Shown here: in pieces, positions 48,530 to 58,948 of the stretch
How positions within the stretch are numbered: the first letter of the stretch is position 1
Layout: the number at the start of each line of letters is the position of its first letter
Assembly (NCBI GenBank): GCA_963732795.1
Contig: CAVTAV010000003.1
Span: forward strand, 210,384-274,383
Length of the DNA: 64,000 nt
Reading direction: 5' to 3'
Source: CAVTAV01 sp963732795
Lineage (GTDB): Bacteria; Pseudomonadota; Alphaproteobacteria; CAVTAV01
Program-made: the position numbers and the translations under genes
Notes under the pieces: model-generated
Database searches by the model: none
What the model was told of the DNA's origin: nothing
Seen by the model: only the letters and a program-made list of their open reading frames with translations

Positions 48530-48567
48530 AAAAATGCGGCCCGGCGGGGATCGTTCCGCCGGGCCGC
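48530..48567 (-). terminator. Intrinsic terminator after flgE
   Basis: Perfect 12-bp GC-rich stem (48536-48547 with 48556-48567), 8-base loop, followed on the minus strand by a T-run (complement of AAAAA at 48530-48534). It lies 41 bp beyond the flgE stop and isolates flgE transcription from sciP. Confidence 0.8.
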
Positions 48568-48607
48568 GCTCACCCTATTCGACCGCTAGTTTTGGTCGTT
48601 CGCGACG

Positions 48608-49954
48608 CTATCTCTTCACCTGGTTCAGCTCGGTCAGCATCTCGTCCGCGGTCTGGATGATCTTGGACGAGGCGGAGAACGCGCGCTGAGTGGTGATCAG
48701 CTTCACGAACTCGGCGCCGAGGTCGATGTTCGAGGATTCGAGTGTAGAGGGCGCGATCGTGCCTGCGCCGCCGGTACCGGGCACTTGAATGGCAAAGGTG
48801 CCCGACTGATCCGACACGGTATAGCCGTTGCCGTTGGCTCGGGTCAGCCCATTCGGGTTCTGGAACGTGGCGATCGGCAGCTGATAGACGGCCTTCGCCA
48901 GGCCGTTATCGAACAGCGCGGTAACGACGCCGTCGTCACCGACCTGAACGCCGATAACGTTGCCGAACACGGCGCCGTCAACCGACGAGGAAATCAGGGC
49001 CGAGTCGCTGGCGAACTGGGTCATGCCGTTGGCCGTGCCGTCGGTGCCGAGATTGAGATCGATCGAGCTCGGGGAGACTCCGCCGGTCCAGTTGATCCCG
49101 ATTGAACTTTGCAGAGAGGAACTGGTGTTGCTGAGATCCAAGGTGCCGTCCTGATTGAAGGCGAGCGTACCGCTCGCGACCTGACCATCCACGTTGGAGC
49201 CGGACGTCGTCACTTCCGAAGACGGGTTGGCGTAAATCTCGACATGCCATTGGTTCGGTGTCGAGCTCTTCAAAAACGACATGGTCAGGTTCTTGCTGCC
49301 GCCCTGAGCGTCATAGACCAGGACGTCGCGGGTGAAGTCGGGCGTGATCGCTCCCGACGCCATGTTGTTCGCCGACGTGCCGGCATTATACGTCGCCTCG
49401 GCCGGATTGATGGCATGGGTCGACTGCAGGTTGGCGCGGAGCGTGACCTTGGTCGTCGCTTCCGCCGTACCCGTCAAGCCCGACGTATTGATCGTCTGGA
49501 GATTTGACAGGTCGCCGAGATTGCCCGGGATCGTGCCGTCCGAGGCAAGTTTGTAGCCTTGCAGGTAAAGCCCGGCGGTATTGCGCAGGAAGCCATCGGC
49601 GTCCGGTGTGAACGAGCCGGCCCGCGTGAACTCGATCGTGCCGTTCGAGTCGGTCGCGCTGGTGCCGTTCTTGACCACGAAGAAGCCCGCGCCCTCGATG
49701 CTGAGGTCGGTCGCCGAATCCGACGTCTGCAATAGACCCGGCTTGTTGATCAGGCTTCGTGGCGTCGATTTAACGCCGCCCGGAGCATAACTATCGCTGC
49801 CGCCCTGCGAGGTCACCAGCGAGACGAACTGCGCGTCGGTGCCCTTGTAACCGACGGTGTTCAGGTTGGTGATGTTGTCCGAGATCATGCCCATGGCATT
49901 GCTGTTTGCCGTCATCCCGGAAACACCGGAGAAAAGCGCGCCGTATAGAACTCA
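48608..49954 (-). CDS. flgE: Flagellar hook protein FlgE, N-terminus scrambled by two indels
   Basis: Hook subunit, 448 aa. The raw frame is open from 49915 (MTANSNAMGMISDNITNLNT), but the ATG at 49954 is exactly 13 codons upstream, and one missing plus one extra base gives the expected MSFYTALFSGVSG leader. Conserved: NTVGYKGTDAQFVSLVTSQG, then DLSIEGAGFFVVKNG and the C-terminal SSNIDLGAEFVKLITTQRAF. A terminator follows. FlgD, its capping scaffold, is the next gene upstream. Confidence 0.92.
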
Positions 49955-50060
49955 TTTTTTGTTCCTCACTTCTTTCTCGTTGCTGCCGCCTCCAGGCCTT
50001 GAGCCATGAGGCAATGTTTTGATCCGCGGCGTTCTGGCGCGCTTGTTTGTCTCATGCGAT

Positions 50061-50747
50061 CTAGGTCGAGCTCGCGGCCTCGTGGATCGCCTTGATCTTG
50101 GCTGGGTCGATCGTCACCCCGTCGACGGAAAGCTGCGGCGAGCCGCCGACGACGTTCACATCCGTCACGGGACCCATGAGGGTGATTGGGGAATCGACGG
50201 CCGTGCCCGCGGCGGTTTTGGCGTCGATGCTCAACGTGTAGACGCCGTCGGGCAGCTGGTTGCCGTTCGCGTCCTTGCCGTTCCAGGCGAAGGTGTGGTC
50301 GCCGGCCTCGAGATCGCCGGGGCCCTTGTAGACGATCCGGCCCTTGGAATCCTTGACCGTCAGGTCGGTCTTGTCCGAGGGGGCGCTCAGCGAATAATGC
50401 CAGGTCGCGCTGCCGTTCTTCAGCGAGGTGTCGGCGCTGTCGACCTCGACGTTCTTGCCGAGATAGCCCATGGCGTTGTTCAGGCTGTTGGCGCTTGTCA
50501 GGCTGATCAGATCCTCGAGATTCTTGTTGGTCTTGATCGCCTGCTCGACGCCGGAGAACTGGACGAGCTGATTGGTGAACTGGGTCGAGTCCATCGGGTT
50601 CAGCGGGTCCTGGTGCTGCATCTGGGTGGTCAGCAGCTTCAGGAACGTGTCGAAATTGCCTGACAGGCTGACCTGGGAGCTCGCGGCCGAGCTCGAATTC
50701 GAGCTCGTCTGGGGCGTCGTCGTGCTGGCGGCTGGTGTTACGGTCAT
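50061..50747 (-). CDS. flgD: Hook assembly scaffold protein FlgD
   Basis: Hook cap, 228 aa. The N-terminal export region ends with LKLLTTQMQHQDPLNPMDST, QFTNQLVQFSGVEQAIKTN, the FlgD hallmark. A FlgD tudor/Ig-like part follows (LTVKDSKGRIVYKGPGDLEAGDH, FAWNGKDANGNQLPDGVYTL). Intact. It precedes flgE and follows fliK on the same strand. Confidence 0.93.
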   Translation of the reverse strand: MTVTPAASTTTPQTSSNSSSAASSQVSLSGNFDTFLKLLTTQMQHQDPLNPMDSTQFTNQLVQFSGVEQAIKTNKNLEDLISLTSANSLNNAMGYLGKNVEVDSADTSLKNGSATWHYSLSAPSDKTDLTVKDSKGRIVYKGPGDLEAGDHTFAWNGKDANGNQLPDGVYTLSIDAKTAAGTAVDSPITLMGPVTDVNVVGGSPQLSVDGVTIDPAKIKAIHEAASST

Positions 50748-50787
50748 TGTCCTTGTCCTTGAACGCCGAATTCTCTGATCCGGTCGG

Positions 50788-52451
50788 TTACACGCGAATA
50801 TCGAGCATTCGATTGCTCATGGCCGAGCTCGTCGCGGCCGCGATGGCGGCTGAGCTCACGCTCGGCTCGGACACCGAAAGATCGCTGTCCACGCCGCCAT
50901 AGCCCGGCTGCGACGATTGGCTGAAGGCCTGATCCTGATTCTTCAAGGAGAACTGCATTCCGCCCGAATCCATCTTGAAGCCGAGATCCTGCAGGGACCG
51001 CTCCAGGGTCCGCGCATCCCGCTGCAAGAGGTTAAGCGTGTCGTGGCGGTCCGCCGTCACCATCGCCGTGACGTGGCCGTCGTGAGACAGAATCCAGCCG
51101 CACATCGACCCGGCCGAGATCGGCAGGATGGAGCTGGATCGAGAAACGGTTCAAGCCGTCGAGCGCCGCGCGGGTGAGTTGCACCGCAACCTGGTCGCCA
51201 ACGCCTTGAGGCAGGCCGTAGGCGCTCGCGACCATCTTGGCGCCAGTGGCCGGCGGGGCGGCTTGAGCTTGCTGAGCCTGGGCCTGCGCTTGAGCGGCCG
51301 ACGGATCGGTCAGGTTCGAGGTGTTCGGCTGGGTCATATTGGTATTGGCCGGGGCGTCGGGCTTGGACGTCGCGGGCCCATCGGTACGCGGCGCGGCGTT
51401 CTGGGCCTTGGCGCCGTCGGCGAGCTGTTGATGAGCGGCCTGAGTCGCCTGGGCCTGGCCCTGGGTCTTCGCGTCGGAGGTCTGGCCCTTGCCCGTCTTG
51501 TCGCCGCCGGCGGCTGCGGTCACCTTACCCTTCGCCGCGTCGCCCTTGGCCGGCGCGGCCTGGTCTGTCGGCGCACTGCTGTCCAGCTTGATCGCCTTGG
51601 CTTCCTTGGACGTGCCCGGGATCGCTTCGGCGGCCTTGGAGTCGGTCACCGGAGCGGCGGAATTCTTGGCCGCGTCCGCCGAGGCGGTTTTGGCCTGGTT
51701 CTGCGCGGGAACGGCGTCGGCCGCCTTCGATGATGTGGGAGTAGCTTTGCTCTGGCCGTCGGCGGTCTTGACCGTCGGCGCGGCGGCGTGAGCTTTCGTG
51801 CTCTTCTCGCCTTTGCCGATCACGGCCTGCGGTGCCGGCGCGGCCTTCTTGGCATCCTTGGCCTGATCCGTCGCACCCTGCGTCGATGTCTTTATAGAGT
51901 CGTCGTCGCGCGCGGGCGCGGCTTTGTCTCGGCCGCCCGCCGGCACCTTGGACTTCCCTTGAGAAGCAATTGCGGCGACGTCGTTGCCGGACGAGGCCGG
52001 GGCCTTGTCGCCATTCGCCGGCGTCTCGGTGCCTTTTGACGAGAGAACATATGTCGCGACCGCGGACTTCTGATCGCTTGCGTTCTGCGCCGTGTCGATG
52101 CCGCCCGACTTGCCGTCTTTATTGTCCTTGGCGTCGGTCTTGCCCGTCTTCGTCGCATCATCCTTCTTGGAGGACGCTTCGGCGGCGTTCTTATCGGCAT
52201 CGCTCTTCGACGCGTCGGACGCTTTGGTGTCGGACTGACTTCTGGGATGTCTTCGATGCGTCGGCGCTCTTGCTCTTGGAGGCGCTCTGGTCCGCGAGGT
52301 GGTCACCGAACGACTTGCCTGATTGATCGACCGACGGCTTGCCCCCCGTGCTGGAAGTAGCCGCGCCGGACGCAGCGGCGCCGGCCGTGCCCGCGCCGCT
52401 CGGGGGCAGGGTCGGAACCGGAAGGGGCATTATGTTCGGGTCGATGCTCAT
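50788..52451 (-). CDS. fliK: Flagellar hook-length control protein FliK, two frameshifts
   Basis: 553 aa after repair. Start MSIDPNIMPLPVPTLPPSG; a long Lys/Asp/Ala/Thr-rich disordered ruler (KSDADKNAAEASSKKDDATK) typical of FliK follows. The C-terminal domain begins VAVQLTRAALDGLNRFSIQL, HPADLGRVDVRLD, and continues LSHDGHVTAMVTADRHDTLNLL. Insertions are inferred near 52230 and 51110. A downstream ruler-like protein at 35840-37687 is a second candidate of this family. Confidence 0.88.
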
Positions 52452-52472
52452 GACACTCGTCGCAAATTTCAC

Positions 52473-52938
52473 TCGCGCCTAAGGAAGCAAGGACCGGGCC
52501 AGTTTGGGTCAACCCGTTAAACCCTTAGAAAGGCTCGTATTTCTCGAGAGAGCCCGACTCCGGGCCCTGGTCAGAACCTGCCCGTTCGGGAAGTTTTTTC
52601 CGCCCCGCTGGTCGGCTTTTTCCGCATGCCATATCGGGGAGATTCCGCCTTGATGCGGCCTCCGATCCATCTGGCCCCAACCTTGCAGTATCAGGGAGTG
52701 TCCCGGCCGCGAGGCCATGACGAAACGGGTGAGAAGAGCTTGATCCACGACGCCAAGAATCCATGTGCGGCAATAGCTTACGCGAGTTTAGGCGCGTCGC
52801 GCGCGGCTAAGCCGCCGCTCGCTTCGGCTGGGCAGTTAATGCCGCCGGCGATCGCGCGCCCGGTGCCGAACGGCAGAAATTGCCCGAGCGCGTGCGACGA
52901 TATCGGCGTCGACTAACGGTACGAACAGGACCATCGCA
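52473..52938. other. 466-bp divergent intergenic region between fliK and flgK
   Basis: No credible gene. It contains the sigma-54 promoter for flgK at 52672-52687. Short open frames here lack recognisable features and are treated as chance. Confidence 0.5.
52672..52687 (+). promoter_or_regulatory. Sigma-54 promoter upstream of flgK
   Basis: TGGCCCCAACCTTGCA matches the -24/-12 consensus TGGCAC-N5-TTGCA, with the invariant GG and GC exactly ten bases apart. Transcription would start about 52699, roughly 240 bp before the flgK ATG. The sigma-54 activator FlbD is encoded in the window. Confidence 0.7.
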
Positions 52939-55051
52939 ATGTCCCTCAACGGAATTCTGAACAACGGCATCAGCGGCCTCATGGCGAACCAGACGGCGCT
53001 GAGGATCACCTCGGACAACGTCGCCAACGTCAACACCCAGGGCTATGTCCGCAAGGTCGTCGATTTCCAGAACCGCATCGCGGGCAGCAGCTCGGCCGGC
53101 GTCGAGATCGCCGGCATCCAGCGCATCGTCGATGCGTTCCTGCAGAAGGCTTCCTATGCCGCCAATGCCGACGCCGGACGCTACACCGCCATGGATGATA
53201 TTCAGGGCCGGCTGCAAGCGCTTCTGGGCTCGCCGAGCGACAACACCTCGTTCTCCGGCAAGATCGACGCGGTGTTCTCGTCGATCTCAGATGCCGAACT
53301 CGATCCCTCGACCGCGGTGCGACGTCAGGCCGTGCTCTCCGCGATCGCCGATTTCGGCGCCGAGGCCGACCGCGTGTCGAAGCAGGTCCAGGATCTCCGG
53401 CTCGACGCCAGCAACAAGATCACCCAGGACGTCTCGACCATCAACGCCTCCCTCGAGCAGATCTTCAAGCTCAACCCCCTGATCGTGCGCCAGAAGCAGA
53501 TCGGCGGCAATTCGAGCGCGCTCGAGGAAGCCCGATCGAACGCGATCAACCAGCTCTCGAATCTCGTCGACGTGCAGGTTCAGACGCTCCAGAACGGCTC
53601 GGTCAATATCTCGACGACCTCGGGCATCAGCCTTTTGGACGGTGCGCTCTATCAGGTCTCCTACGACGCGCCGGGCACGGTCGCCTCCGAGACCCAGTTC
53701 TCGCCGATCATGGTCACGCGGCTCGACCCGACCACCGGCCAGCCGACCAGCGCGACGCGCGAACTCAACTCAAATCTCAAATCGGGCGAGCTCAAGGGTC
53801 TTCTCGATATGCGCGACCACGTCCTGCCGGATCTCGCCGATCAGATCGGCGAGCTGTCCTCGCAATTCGTCGATGCGCTGAATGCGGCCCACAACCAGAA
53901 CACGGCCTTCCCGCCGCCGAATACCCTGACCGGCAAAGATACCGGGCTGCTCTCGACCGATCTCCAGGGGTTCACCGGCCAGGCGGAGTTCGCCGTCGTC
54001 GATAAAACCGGCCAGCTCGTCGCCTCGACGACGGTCGATTTCGATGCGTTGGCCCCCGGCTCGACGATCCAGGACGTGGTCACGGCCGTGAATACCGGTC
54101 TCGGCGGCGCCGGGACCATGACCTTCAACAACGGCGTATTGAGCTTCCAGGCGGCGAGCGCCACGAACGGTGTCGCCGTCGGCCAGGTCAGCGGCGACGA
54201 AAGCAGCCGCGGCGGCCATGGCTTCTCGCAATTCTTCGGGCTCAACGACCTCGTTCAGTCGAACGTGCCGTCCAATTTCGACACGGGCTTCACGACCACG
54301 GACGCCCATGGCTTTACGCCCGGCGGCACGATGGCGCTGCAACTCGTCGGGCCGAACGGCGCGGTGGCGACCAATTACACGTTGACCGTCGGCGGTTCGA
54401 CCTTCGGCGACATTCTGAACGACCTCAACACCAATATGGGCTCCTATGTCAATTTCTCGCTGGATTCGAACGGCGCCCTGGTGACGACGCCGGCTTCTGG
54501 CTTCGAGAACTACAAGATCAGGGTCATTTCGGATTCGACCGCGCGCGGCTCGACCAACACGTCGATGTCTCAGCTTTTCGGCATCGGCGACAACTACGTG
54601 GCCGACGCCGCGACCGGCATCGCGGTCAACCCGGCCATCATGACGGACCAGTCCAAGCTGGCGCTCGGCCAGCTCGACACCTCGGTCGCCGCCGGTCAGC
54701 CGGTGCTGACCGCGGGCGATAATCGAGGCGCCATCAGGCTCAGCCAATGTCGCGACCAAGACCATCGATTTCGCCGATTACGGCACACTCAAATCGATCA
54801 ACAGCACGCTCGGCCAATATGCCGCGACGGTTCTGGCCAATACCGGCATCCAGGCTTCGCAGGTCAGCCAGCTTTCGCAGGACGCCAACGCCCTCAAATC
54901 GGCGGTCGATCAGAAGCAGGCCGACACCTCGGGCGTCAATTTGGACGAAGAGCTGTCCAACATGATCGTCTACCAGAATGCCTATGCGGCGGCGGGCCGC
55001 GTGATCAAGGTCGCGCAGGATGTCTACGACACCCTGTTGCAGATCATCTGA
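52939..55051 (+). CDS. flgK: Flagellar hook-associated protein FlgK, one frameshift
   Basis: Hook-filament junction protein HAP1, 703 aa after repair. N-terminus MSLNGILNNGISGLMANQTA and RITSDNVANVNTQGYVRKVVDF are diagnostic. One insertion near 54735 hides the D0 C-terminal helix, which then reads DFADYGTLKSINSTLG, ANTGIQASQVSQLSQDANAL, VNLDEELSNMIVYQNAY and ends VYDTLLQII. TGA at 55049-55051. A sigma-54 promoter lies upstream and flgL follows 26 bp later. Confidence 0.94.
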
Positions 55052-55077
55052 CCGCCGCCTGAACGGGAGTTTCGGAC

Positions 55078-56001
55078 ATGACACGCATATCCACCTTCGG
55101 CAACAATCAGACGCTGCTTTCCGAACTGCTGCGCAATCAGTCGAACATGTTGGCCGACCAGCAGCAGGTCACGACCGGTAAGGTGGCGAACGACTATAAG
55201 GGGCTCGCCGCCCAGACCTCCACCCTGCTCGGCGCCAAGTCGCTCAAGTCGCGGGTCGATCAGTACATGGCGGCCGGCAAGCAGGTTCAGAATACGCTCG
55301 ATATTTACGACAACAGCATCGGCGTTCTCGACACCGTCGCGAGCGATCTGAAGCAGACCCTGCAGCAGGCTCTCGGAAACGGCGAAGTCTATGGATTGAA
55401 TGAGCTCCTCTCTCAGACATTGAATTCGACCGTGACCGCGATGAACACGGAGGTCGGCGGCAAATACATCTTCGGCGGCACGCGGACCGACACGCCGCCC
55501 GTCACCGTCCAGAGCCAGAGCGACCTGCAGTCGCTCGCCGCCGCGTCGGACGCTTATCAGAACAACGACCAGAAAGCGGTCATCCAGGTCGATGACGGCG
55601 TCAGCATGCAATACGGCATTCTGGCCAACGACGTCTCCGAGCCGCTTATGTCGGTGCTCAAGGCTTTCGCCGATTTCAACGCCGGCCCCAACGGCCCGCT
55701 CGACGGCAAGCTGAACGCGACCCAGACCGCGTTCATCCAGACCCAGCTCGCCAATCTCGACAGCGCCCGGCAGTCCATCCTCAACGCCCAGGTCGCCAAC
55801 GGCGTGCGCCAGAAGAGCCTCGACAACATCCTGACCCAGCACGACTCCACCAGCGTCGTCGTGACCGGGATGATTTCCGATATCGAGGACGTTGACATCG
55901 CCAAGGCCGTGACCAACCTCAACAACGACCAGACGGCCCTCCAGGCCTCCTATAAGGCGATGGCGACCCTGTCGCGGTTGAGCTTGCTGAATTTCCTGTA
56001 A
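55078..56001 (+). CDS. flgL: Flagellar hook-associated protein FlgL
   Basis: HAP3, 307 aa, intact. Flagellin-like N-terminus (MTRISTFGNNQTLLSELLRN) with QVTTGKVANDYKGLAAQTST and a C-terminal D0 helix (ISDIEDVDIAKAVTNLNNDQTALQASYKAM region, ending LSRLSLLNFL). It pairs with flgK in one operon. No flagellin gene is in the window. Confidence 0.93.
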   Translation: MTRISTFGNNQTLLSELLRNQSNMLADQQQVTTGKVANDYKGLAAQTSTLLGAKSLKSRVDQYMAAGKQVQNTLDIYDNSIGVLDTVASDLKQTLQQALGNGEVYGLNELLSQTLNSTVTAMNTEVGGKYIFGGTRTDTPPVTVQSQSDLQSLAAASDAYQNNDQKAVIQVDDGVSMQYGILANDVSEPLMSVLKAFADFNAGPNGPLDGKLNATQTAFIQTQLANLDSARQSILNAQVANGVRQKSLDNILTQHDSTSVVVTGMISDIEDVDIAKAVTNLNNDQTALQASYKAMATLSRLSLLNFL

Positions 56002-56013
56002 GTCCGCCCGTAA

Positions 56014-56101
56014 ACCGTCATGACCGGGCTTGGTCCGGTCATCCACGTCTTCCTTCCCTGCCCAAGACGTGGATACGCGGAACAAGTCCGCGCATGACGG
56101 T
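56014..56101. repeat. Palindromic repeat (RPE/REP-like)
   Basis: Nested inverted repeats: outer ACCGTCATG (56014-56022) with CATGACGGT (56093-56101), middle CCACGTCTT (56043-56051) with AAGACGTGG (56064-56072), and small hairpins between. The arrangement is typical of alphaproteobacterial intergenic palindromes. It lies between flgL and mnmA and may protect the 3' end of flgL mRNA. Confidence 0.6.
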
Positions 56102-56159
56102 CCGTACCTGATCCCAACACCGGTTGCCGCCGGCCGATTTGCGCGTATAGTCCCGGCCC

Positions 56160-57315
56160 ATGAACCATATGGACTTCACCGCCGTTTCCCCGTCGGAGAT
56201 CGACGGGGCCCTGGACCTGCCGGGCCGCCCGGCCGACACGCGGGTCGTCGTCGCCATGTCGGGCGGCGTCGATTCAGCTCGGTCACGGCGGCGCTGCTGG
56301 CCGAGCGCGGCTATGACGTCGTCGGGATCACGCTCCAGCTCTACGACCACGGCGCCGCGGCCGCGCGCCCCGGCGCCTGCTGCGCCGGCCAGGACATCCA
56401 CGACGCCAGGCGGGTCGCCGACCGGCTCGGCATTCCCCATTACGTGCTCGATTATGAGGACCGCTTCCGCGCGGAGGTCATGGAGGACTTCGCCGACACC
56501 TATCTCGCCGGCGAGACGCCGATCCCCTGCGTGCGCTGCAACCAGACGGTCAAGTTCCGCGATCTGCTCGCGACCGCCCGCGATCTCGGCGCGGACTGCG
56601 CTGGCGACCGGCCATTACGTGCGCCGCGTCGCCGGCCCGGACGGCGCCGAGCTGCATCGCGCCGCCGATCCCGCCAAGGACCAGAGCTATTTCCTGTTCG
56701 CGACCACGCGCGACCAGCTCGATTTTCTGCGCTTCCCGCTTGGGCGGCCTGCGCAAGGACGAGACCCGGCAGCTCGCCGAGCGCCACGGCCTCGCCGGTC
56801 GCCGACAAGCCCGACAGCCAGGACATCTGCTTCGTGCCGAGCGGCAATTATGCCGCGCGTCGATCGAGAAGCTGCGCCCCGGGGCGGCCGAGCCCGGCGA
56901 CATCGTCGATCTCGACGGCCGCGTGCTCGGCCGGCACGACGGCATCATCCATTACACCATCGGCCAGCGCCGCGGCCTCGGCATCGGCGGCGGCGACGCC
57001 GCTCTATGTCGTCCGGCTCGACGCCGAGGCCCGCCGCGTCGATCGTCGGCCCGCGCGAGGCGCTGGCGCGTGCGAGCGCATCCGGGTCGGCGAGATGAAC
57101 TGGCTCGACGCTGCGGAAATCCCGGAAGAGGGCAGGGCGGTCGCCGCCAAGGTCCGCTCGACCCGCCCCGGCAGCCCGGCGCGCGTCTATCCGGCGTCGG
57201 CGAGGGCGTGGCCGAGGTCGTCTTCGACGAGCCCGAGGAAGGCGTCGCCCCCGGCCAGGCCTGCGTCCTCTATGACGGCGACCGGGTGCTCGGCGGCGGC
57301 TGGATCAAGCGCTGA
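56160..57315 (+). CDS. mnmA: tRNA-specific 2-thiouridylase MnmA, many frameshifts
   Basis: Enzyme that adds sulfur to wobble U34 of some tRNAs. The ATP-binding PP-loop VVVAMSGGVDSS needs one missing base near 56271. The conserved SVTAALLAERGYDVVGITLQ, TPIPCVRCNQTVKFRDLL (first catalytic Cys), ALATGHYVRR and KPDSQDICFVPSGNYA (second Cys) are spread over all three frames. HYTIGQRRGLGIGGG and the end GQACVLYDGDRVLGGGWIKR are also seen. At least seven indels in 1.1 kb are required. A tRNA gene follows. Either error-dense sequence or, less likely, a decaying gene. Confidence 0.85.
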
Positions 57316-57370
57316 CCCGGGTTCTTGCAAGCCCGCGCCGCTGTTAGTATAACCCTTCGCGCTTTGGCGA

Positions 57371-57446
57371 GGCGGGATAGCTCAGTCGGTAGAGCAGCGG
57401 AATCATAATCCGCGTGTCGGGGGTTCAAGTCCCTCTCCCGCTACCA
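57371..57446 (+). tRNA. tRNA-Met (anticodon CAT)
   Basis: 76-nt cloverleaf including the encoded CCA end. Acceptor stem GGCGGGA with TCCCGCT, D arm GCTCAGTCGGTAGAGC, anticodon stem GCGGA/TCCGC with loop ATCATAA (anticodon CAT) and T arm GGGGGTTCAAGTCCCTC. The sequence matches alphaproteobacterial elongator tRNA-Met. An integrase gene begins about 150 bp downstream, so its 3' end is the probable island attachment site. Confidence 0.9.
57426..57446 (+). other. Probable attachment site of the island (tRNA-Met 3' end)
   Basis: Islands of this kind integrate at the 3' end of tRNA genes and regenerate it. The integrase gene follows in the same orientation, with the T-arm/acceptor end (57426-57446) as the likely core. 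No second copy of the 3' end is found to base 64000, so the other boundary lies outside the window. Confidence 0.4.
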
Positions 57447-57559
57447 AAGGCTTCTCCGCGCTGGTTCGCGACAGTTCCCTTTTGGTTTTGTAAGCGGCGG
57501 AATTCTGCGGTATTCTAGTTCCAGTTGGTCCGTTGCCGTTCTCGGCTATTCGCACGGCA

Positions 57560-57612
57560 ACCGTGGTAATATACCGTGGTAAGCCGAATTCGAGTTTCGC
57601 AGATACCACGGT
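57560..57612. repeat. Three ACCGTGGTA repeats between tRNA-Met and integrase
   Basis: ACCGTGGTAA occurs at 57560-57569 and 57573-57582 as direct copies 13 bp apart, and inverted as TACCACGGT at 57604-57612. Their position beside the presumed att core suggests integrase or excisionase binding sites, or an operator controlling int. Confidence 0.4.
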
Positions 57613-58849
57613 TCGCATCCAGACCAGGTTCGGATAAAGCTGACCGATACGAAATGCCGACAGGCGACGAGCGGAGAAGTAAAGATCCGCAAGTATGCGG
57701 ATCGCGAAGGTCTCTATCTGTGGGTTTACGCCGACGGACGCAAATATTGGCGGCTGCGGTACTGGAAGGACCGAAGCGAAAAGGCGCTGGCTCGGCGTCT
57801 ATCCGAAGATTGGTTTGAAGGACGCGAGGGAAGCCGCTGCGGCTGCGCGCAAGATGCTCGACCAGGGGATCGATCCCGCCGTCCGCCGCAAGCTCGACAA
57901 GATGGCCGAAGCGAAATTGGCTGAGAACACCTTCCAAGTTATCGCTGAGGAATGGCTAGCCAAGGTCGCGCGCGAAGGTCGGGCCGAAGGTACAATGATC
58001 AGGGCGCGCAGGCTGGTCAGGAAAGCCTTTCCGCTGCTTGGCTCGCGCCCTATAGCCGAGATCGAGGCACCGGAGCTCCTGGCCGTCCTGCGAAAGGTCG
58101 AAGCGAAAGGTCGGTATGAGACGGCCAAGCGCCTGCGGGCGACATGCGGCCAGGTATTTCGATATGCGATTGCGACGGGCAGGGCCGGTCGTGACCCTTC
58201 GGCAGATTTGCGAGGCGCACTGATTGCCCCGACGCCAAGGCACCGCGCGGCAATTACCAAGCCGGAAGATATTGGGGCTTTGATGCGGGTAATCGAGGGA
58301 TACGACGGCCAGCCCGAGACGCGGCTTGCGCTACGTCTGTTGGCGCTCACTTTCGTACGGCCAGGCGAACTGCGGTTTGCGGAATGGGTGGAATTCTGAC
58401 GTCAACGCGCCGTCGGGAGGTGCCGACCTACAAGATGAAGATGCGGCGGCCGCACAAGGTGCCGTTGTCCGTGCAGGCACTTGACACGCTTGGCGAACTT
58501 AGCCGCTGACTGGGCGCGGTCGATTTTCTTGTTCCCCTCGATCCGAACGACATCACGCCCCATGAGCGACAACACCATGACGGCCGCGTTGCGCGAATGG
58601 GCTACGGGGTGATACGTAACTCCGCATGGCTTTCGAGCTATGGCCGCGACGCGGCTCAACGAGATGAACCGGTGGCCGCCAGATGCCATCGAGCGGCAGC
58701 TTGCGCATGAGGATCAGAACAAGGTCCGGCGAGCTTATGCTCGAACCGAATTCTGGACTGAGCGGGTCGACATGATGCAACAGTGGGCGGATTACCTTGA
58801 TGTCCTGAGGGCTGAAGCAAACATGCAGCGACCGGAAAAGGAGGCGTGA
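57583..58849 (+). pseudogene. Tyrosine-recombinase integrase (DUF4102 family), multiple frameshifts and no clear start
   Basis: The N-terminal DUF4102 arm-binding domain (KLTDTKCRQATSGEVKIRKYADREGLYLWV) leads to a SAM-like core-binding domain (IAEEWLAKVAREGRAEGTMI). The catalytic pieces follow: the Arg box (LTFVRPGELRFAEW), KMKMRRPHKVPLS, the H-x-x-R motif HGFRAMAATRLNEMN, and nucleophile Tyr in KVRRAYARTEFW. Indels near 57790, 58395, 58508 and 58560-58630 interrupt it; no ATG, GTG or TTG is in frame at the 5' end. It may be an error-damaged functional gene or a genuine remnant. Confidence 0.75.
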
Positions 58850-58948
58850 GGTTCGTGGTCGACAAGAACTGGACGGCGAGCAGGCCTTTAAAGCCAACAT
58901 GATCGAGTTGATCCAATACGGGGCGCCCGCCGCGGTCGAGGTGGAGCC

